From Candidatus Woesearchaeota archaeon (GTDB lineage Archaea; Nanobdellota; Nanobdellia; Woesearchaeales; UBA525), in the NCBI GenBank assembly GCA_013331575.1, contig DUGD01000082.1:2995-11403 (forward strand): 8,409 bases of DNA. Direction: 5' to 3'. The notes under the pieces are model-generated. The model was given only the letters and a program-made list of their open reading frames with translations, had not been told where the DNA came from and made no database searches. The translations under genes and the position numbers were made by a program. Shown one piece after another: positions 5,914 to 8,409 of the stretch; position 1 is the stretch's first letter, and every line of letters begins with the position of its first letter.

Positions 5914-6755
5914 CAGAACCACCTCTTCTCTATGTTCGCCCGTTCTGCTTGCAGTTCTTCGAGCGCTCTTTTTCCCTCTTCCTCGCTAGGCGTCTTTCCG
6001 TGCCACTCGTACTTGTCCTCGAAGGCTTTCACTCCTTTGCCGGGCGTGGTCTTCGCTATGATGACTGTCGGTTTGCCTCTCGTGGATGCGGCCTTCGCGA
6101 GGGCTTTCTTTATCGCGCCGTGGTCGTGTCCGCTCAGCGCAATGACGTTCCAGTTGAACGCGCGGAACTTGTCCGCGAGAGGTTCGAGGTCCATGACATC
6201 CGTCGTGTAACCGTCGATCTGGATGTTGTTGCGGTCCACTATCGCCGTCAGGTTATCGAGTTTGTATTTTCCTGCGAACATGAATGCTTCCCAGACCTGT
6301 CCCTCGTCGAGTTCGCCGTCGCCGAGCATGCAGTAGACGCGGTTCGGTTTCTTGTCCCGCTGCAGCGCGAGCGCGCAACCGGCGGCTTGCGATATTCCCT
6401 GTCCGAGCGGTCCTCCGCTGTTCTCGATGCCGGGTATGGTCTCGTTGTGCGGGTGACCTTGCAGGAGCGAGTTTATCTGCCGTAGTCGTGACAGTTCGTC
6501 GATGGAAAAGAATCCTCTCATCGCGAGCGTGGTGTACCAGACCGGGCAGATGTGGCCGTTGCTGAGATAGACGTAATCGCGTCCTTCCCATCCCGGGTTC
6601 TTCGCGTCGGTCTTGGCGTGGTCGTAGTACAGTGTGATGAAGATGTCCGCCATCCCGAGCGACCCCGCGGTGTGGCCGCTTTTCGATCGCACTAGCATCT
6701 TGATGATCTCTTGGCGCGCAGTGTTGGATAGCAGCGCGAGCTCTTTATTGTTCAT
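5913..6755 (-). CDS. tktN: transketolase, N-terminal subunit
   Basis: Diphosphate-binding half of a split transketolase, 280 residues, a normal length. It shows SGHTAGSLG (26-34, H28), SNGHICPVWY (65-74, H68), the GHPHNETIPGIENSGGPLGQG segment (100-120, H101) and the thiamine diphosphate/Mg signature starting GDGELDEGQVWEA (145-157) and ending in NN (176-177). All expected His residues and the metal-binding D146 and N176 are present. It acts with the TktC product encoded immediately downstream; the two reading frames share bases in an ATGA overlap, so their translation is probably coupled at matched levels. The start ATG 6755 likewise overlaps the rpe stop as ATGA, with AGAGGTGG three bases upstream, placed inside the codons of the rpe tail. 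Confidence 0.95.
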   Translation of the reverse strand: MNNKELALLSNTARQEIIKMLVRSKSGHTAGSLGMADIFITLYYDHAKTDAKNPGWEGRDYVYLSNGHICPVWYTTLAMRGFFSIDELSRLRQINSLLQGHPHNETIPGIENSGGPLGQGISQAAGCALALQRDKKPNRVYCMLGDGELDEGQVWEAFMFAGKYKLDNLTAIVDRNNIQIDGYTTDVMDLEPLADKFRAFNWNVIALSGHDHGAIKKALAKAASTRGKPTVIIAKTTPGKGVKAFEDKYEWHGKTPSEEEGKRALEELQAERANIEKRWF

Positions 6756-7660
6756 CGCCCACCTCTTGATCGTGTCGTCTTGGTCTTTGCTGTCCTCGTG
6801 TTCCTCTTCGCGGTTGTCTTCCTGATCGGAATCGCGCTCTTCGCGGACGTTCTCTTCGAGTTCGTGCTCTTTTTGGTCTTCTTCATCTTGACGTCCGATG
6901 CCGCGGTCGTCCGTGTGTTTCGCCGCCTCCCGGGACTCTTTTTGTTAAGCGAAACTCCTGCTGGTACGATGGTCGGAGAACCGGCAAGCGCCGTGTCTGA
7001 CGCGTCACGCAGTAGCTTGATCGCCGCGGAAGGATCGTCGGCTTTGCTCACGAAACTTCCGCTGTTGATGCGATCCGCGCCGGCCGCAACGACGGCGCCG
7101 ATGGTCTCCGGCGTCATGCCGCCGTCGACTTGGATGAAGAATCGCCTGCTCGCGTCCTTCCCGCCGGTGAGCTCCACGAGCTCCTCTATCCGCGCGGGCG
7201 TCTCTTCGACGTACGGCGCGCCGTTGAAACCAGGGTGCACTCCTAGGAACAGGATGCCGTCGACGGTGGATGCGTACCTCACGACTCTGCGGACCGGCGT
7301 CTCTGGGTTGAGCGCCATGATCGGGATCATGCCGTTGTCTCGGATGTGTTGCGCGAAATCCGCAATCCTCTTATCCTCTACAGTCTCATAATGGAAGATG
7401 ATCCTCTTGAACCCTTTTTCGGCGAGCTCTTCTATATAGCGCTCGGGGTGATAGACCATGATGTGCGCTTCGAATGTCCACGCCGACCATCTGTGGAGGT
7501 CCGGGATATCTTCCGGCGGCACGCCCGTGCTCTGCACGAAATGGCCGTCCATGAAATCGATCTGCAGTTCGTTCGATGATGGGAGGAGTTTTGCGAGGCG
7601 CTCGTCGAATTCGTCCTTGGTGTTCGCGAGCACTGTGGGGATGATGCGTACGCTTTTCAT
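6752..7660 (-). CDS. rpe: ribulose-phosphate 3-epimerase with basic C-terminal tail
   Basis: Interconverts ribulose 5-P and xylulose 5-P. Residues 1-225 form the (beta/alpha)8 enzyme: IIPTVLA, LQIDFMDGHFV (32-42), AHIMVYHPE (65-73), IIFHYET (87-93), GVHPGFNGAPY (140-150), FIQVDGGMTPETI (175-187) and AGADRINSGSF (193-203). Metal ligands D35, H66 and D179 are visible, but the position of the first His ligand is Q33. The protein is 302 residues against about 220 usual. Residues 240-302 are a disordered tail with 24 Lys/Arg and 20 Ser/Thr but only one acidic residue. The start ATG 7660 has GAGGGA four bases upstream. The frame stays open to 7891 through rpiB, but the sequence upstream of 7660 is unconserved and antisense-free only by chance. 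rpiB ends 31 nt upstream; tktN overlaps downstream. Confidence 0.92.
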   Translation of the reverse strand: MKSVRIIPTVLANTKDEFDERLAKLLPSSNELQIDFMDGHFVQSTGVPPEDIPDLHRWSAWTFEAHIMVYHPERYIEELAEKGFKRIIFHYETVEDKRIADFAQHIRDNGMIPIMALNPETPVRRVVRYASTVDGILFLGVHPGFNGAPYVEETPARIEELVELTGGKDASRRFFIQVDGGMTPETIGAVVAAGADRINSGSFVSKADDPSAAIKLLRDASDTALAGSPTIVPAGVSLNKKSPGRRRNTRTTAASDVKMKKTKKSTNSKRTSAKSAIPIRKTTAKRNTRTAKTKTTRSRGGR

Positions 7661-7691
7661 GAAGTCCCTCTTCTCATTTGTTGCAGGGTTG

Positions 7692-8186
7692 TTATCTATG
7701 TGTCTTCTCAATTGCCGCGATCTTTTTGATGCGTCGTTTGTGCCGAGATATTTGCGAAAAAGATGTGGATAGGAATTTATGCACGAGATGTGTGTCTTTC
7801 TTCTGGGAAAATCCTCTGCCACGCAATGCGATGATATTCGCGTCATTGTCATAGCGAGCCATCCTTGCACTGTAATCATCGTACACGACACTGGCGCGGA
7901 TTCCTTTGATCTTGTTTGCGGCGATAGCCATGCCAGTCCCTGATCCGCAGATAAGAATACCTTTGGTCATTCCGTCCTTGTCGGATGCAACTGTCTTACC
8001 TACTTGCGCAGCATAGTCCGGGTAATCATCCGGCATGTTAGGGTCGAAACTTCCGACATCGAGGACGACGTACTTGCGCTCCGCAAGGTCTTTGATGATG
8101 GCGCGTTTTGCCGCGAATCCTGCATGGTCGCTCCCTATCACGATTAGCGGCAGGGTTCTAGTCTGTCTTTTGTTGTTCGTTTTCAT
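7692..8186 (-). CDS. rpiB: ribose-5-phosphate isomerase B
   Basis: Interconverts ribulose 5-P and ribose 5-P. The 164-residue protein has IGSDHAGFAAK (17-27), DVGSFDP, DYPDYA (54-59), the catalytic-Cys loop CGSGTGMAIAANKIKGIRA (80-98, C80) and YSARMARYDNDANIIALRGR (105-124). Where E. coli-type enzymes have His before NDAN (the ring-opening His), this one has D113; a similar Asp may be common in a subgroup, but I cannot check. The C-terminus from about 145 is strongly basic (SRHKRRIKKI). The start ATG 8186 has GAGG six bases upstream. It begins 13 nt after the pgi stop and ends 31 nt before rpe, consistent with one transcript. RpiB rather than RpiA is notable if the organism is archaeal. Confidence 0.94.
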   Translation of the reverse strand: MKTNNKRQTRTLPLIVIGSDHAGFAAKRAIIKDLAERKYVVLDVGSFDPNMPDDYPDYAAQVGKTVASDKDGMTKGILICGSGTGMAIAANKIKGIRASVVYDDYSARMARYDNDANIIALRGRGFSQKKDTHLVHKFLSTSFSQISRHKRRIKKIAAIEKTHR

Positions 8187-8199
8187 GGTAGGCCTCGTC

Positions 8200-8409
8200 T
8201 CATCTCTTTCCCGCGAGGAGCCGTTTGGTCTCGATCTTGTAGTCTTCGACGTTCGGCTGGTCCCAGAACGTCACGTCGAGTATCGCCGCGAGGTACATCA
8301 TCTCCATCATGTGCAGTTGCAGGAGCGCTCCGATGGAGCCTTCTCTCGCGTCGTGTAGTTTGATGCGGCAGAACGGCCGTTGCTTCTTGTAGAGCGTGAT
8401 CGCGACGCC
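8200..8409 (-). CDS. pgi: glucose-6-phosphate isomerase, C-terminal part (cut by window edge)
   Basis: Only the last 69 residues and the TGA stop are in the window; the frame runs open off the right edge. Recognisable are a helix-rich stretch GALLQLHMMEMMYLAAILDV and then TFWDQPNVEDYK, which corresponds to the conserved C-terminal FDQPGVE-like segment of phosphoglucose isomerases, followed by a short basic end. The enzyme interconverts fructose 6-P and glucose 6-P and would link the downstream pentose phosphate genes to glycolysis or gluconeogenesis. It is the most upstream visible member of the - strand cluster, 13 nt before rpiB. The length and type of the whole protein cannot be judged from this part. 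Confidence 0.82.
   Translation of the reverse strand, partial: GVAITLYKKQRPFCRIKLHDAREGSIGALLQLHMMEMMYLAAILDVTFWDQPNVEDYKIETKRLLAGKR

Noticed and set aside
6780..7391. Hydrophobic + strand open frame opposite the rpe tail that looks like a membrane protein at its N-terminus.
   Set aside because: Antisense of Lys/Arg/Thr codons naturally reads as Phe/Leu/Val; it runs across the conserved rpe barrel and has no ribosome site or motif.
7661..7891. In-frame upstream extension of rpe overlapping rpiB.
   Set aside because: The Rpe fold begins at the ATG at 7660 with GAGGGA just upstream, and the extension lies wholly in or next to the rpiB coding region with no conserved sequence.

Overview
The window looks like chromosomal DNA from a small-genome prokaryote. 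I favour an archaeon, possibly DPANN-like. AT-rich TATA-like boxes sit at archaeal distances upstream of start codons (TTTAAAAATA before ppa; TTCATATA 26 nt before the first gene, suggesting a leaderless transcript). Shine-Dalgarno sites read GGTGA or AGAGGTGG, transketolase is split into two genes, and no sigma70-like promoters stand out. A CPR-like bacterium is not excluded, because split transketolase and RpiB also occur there. No mobile element, tRNA, rRNA or CRISPR array was seen.

Left part (about 150-2860, + strand). The order is a small two-helix membrane protein with cysteine clusters, a family I inorganic pyrophosphatase with all main catalytic residues, and a two-domain protein joining a pyrimidine-dimer-glycosylase-like (Pyr_excise) domain to a 2-oxoglutarate/Fe(II) dioxygenase domain. 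Last is a second, degenerate dioxygenase-like gene that overlaps the previous one by 8 nt if its first ATG is used. This pair is the most unusual content of the window.

Middle (2860-3705, - strand). A nucleoside 2-deoxyribosyltransferase-like gene converges on the dioxygenase pair, with a 9-bp inverted repeat at the junction. Upstream of it is a roughly 250-bp spacer holding three short hairpins and a 90-bp-spaced direct repeat.

Right part (3706-8409, - strand). This is a pentose phosphate cluster, in transcription order: pgi (only its 3' end is in the window), rpiB, rpe, tktN, tktC, then gnd after a 165-nt gap. rpe-tktN and tktN-tktC are joined by ATGA stop/start overlaps, each preceded by the same AGAGGTGG ribosome site. 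Together they would convert 6-phosphogluconate to ribulose-5-P (Gnd), interconvert pentose phosphates (RpiB, Rpe), carry out the C2 transfers (TktN+TktC) and exchange F6P with G6P (Pgi). Transaldolase, glucose-6-phosphate dehydrogenase and lactonase are not in the window. Several of these enzymes have odd basic or low-complexity extensions; the clearest is a 63-residue Lys/Arg/Ser/Thr tail on Rpe.
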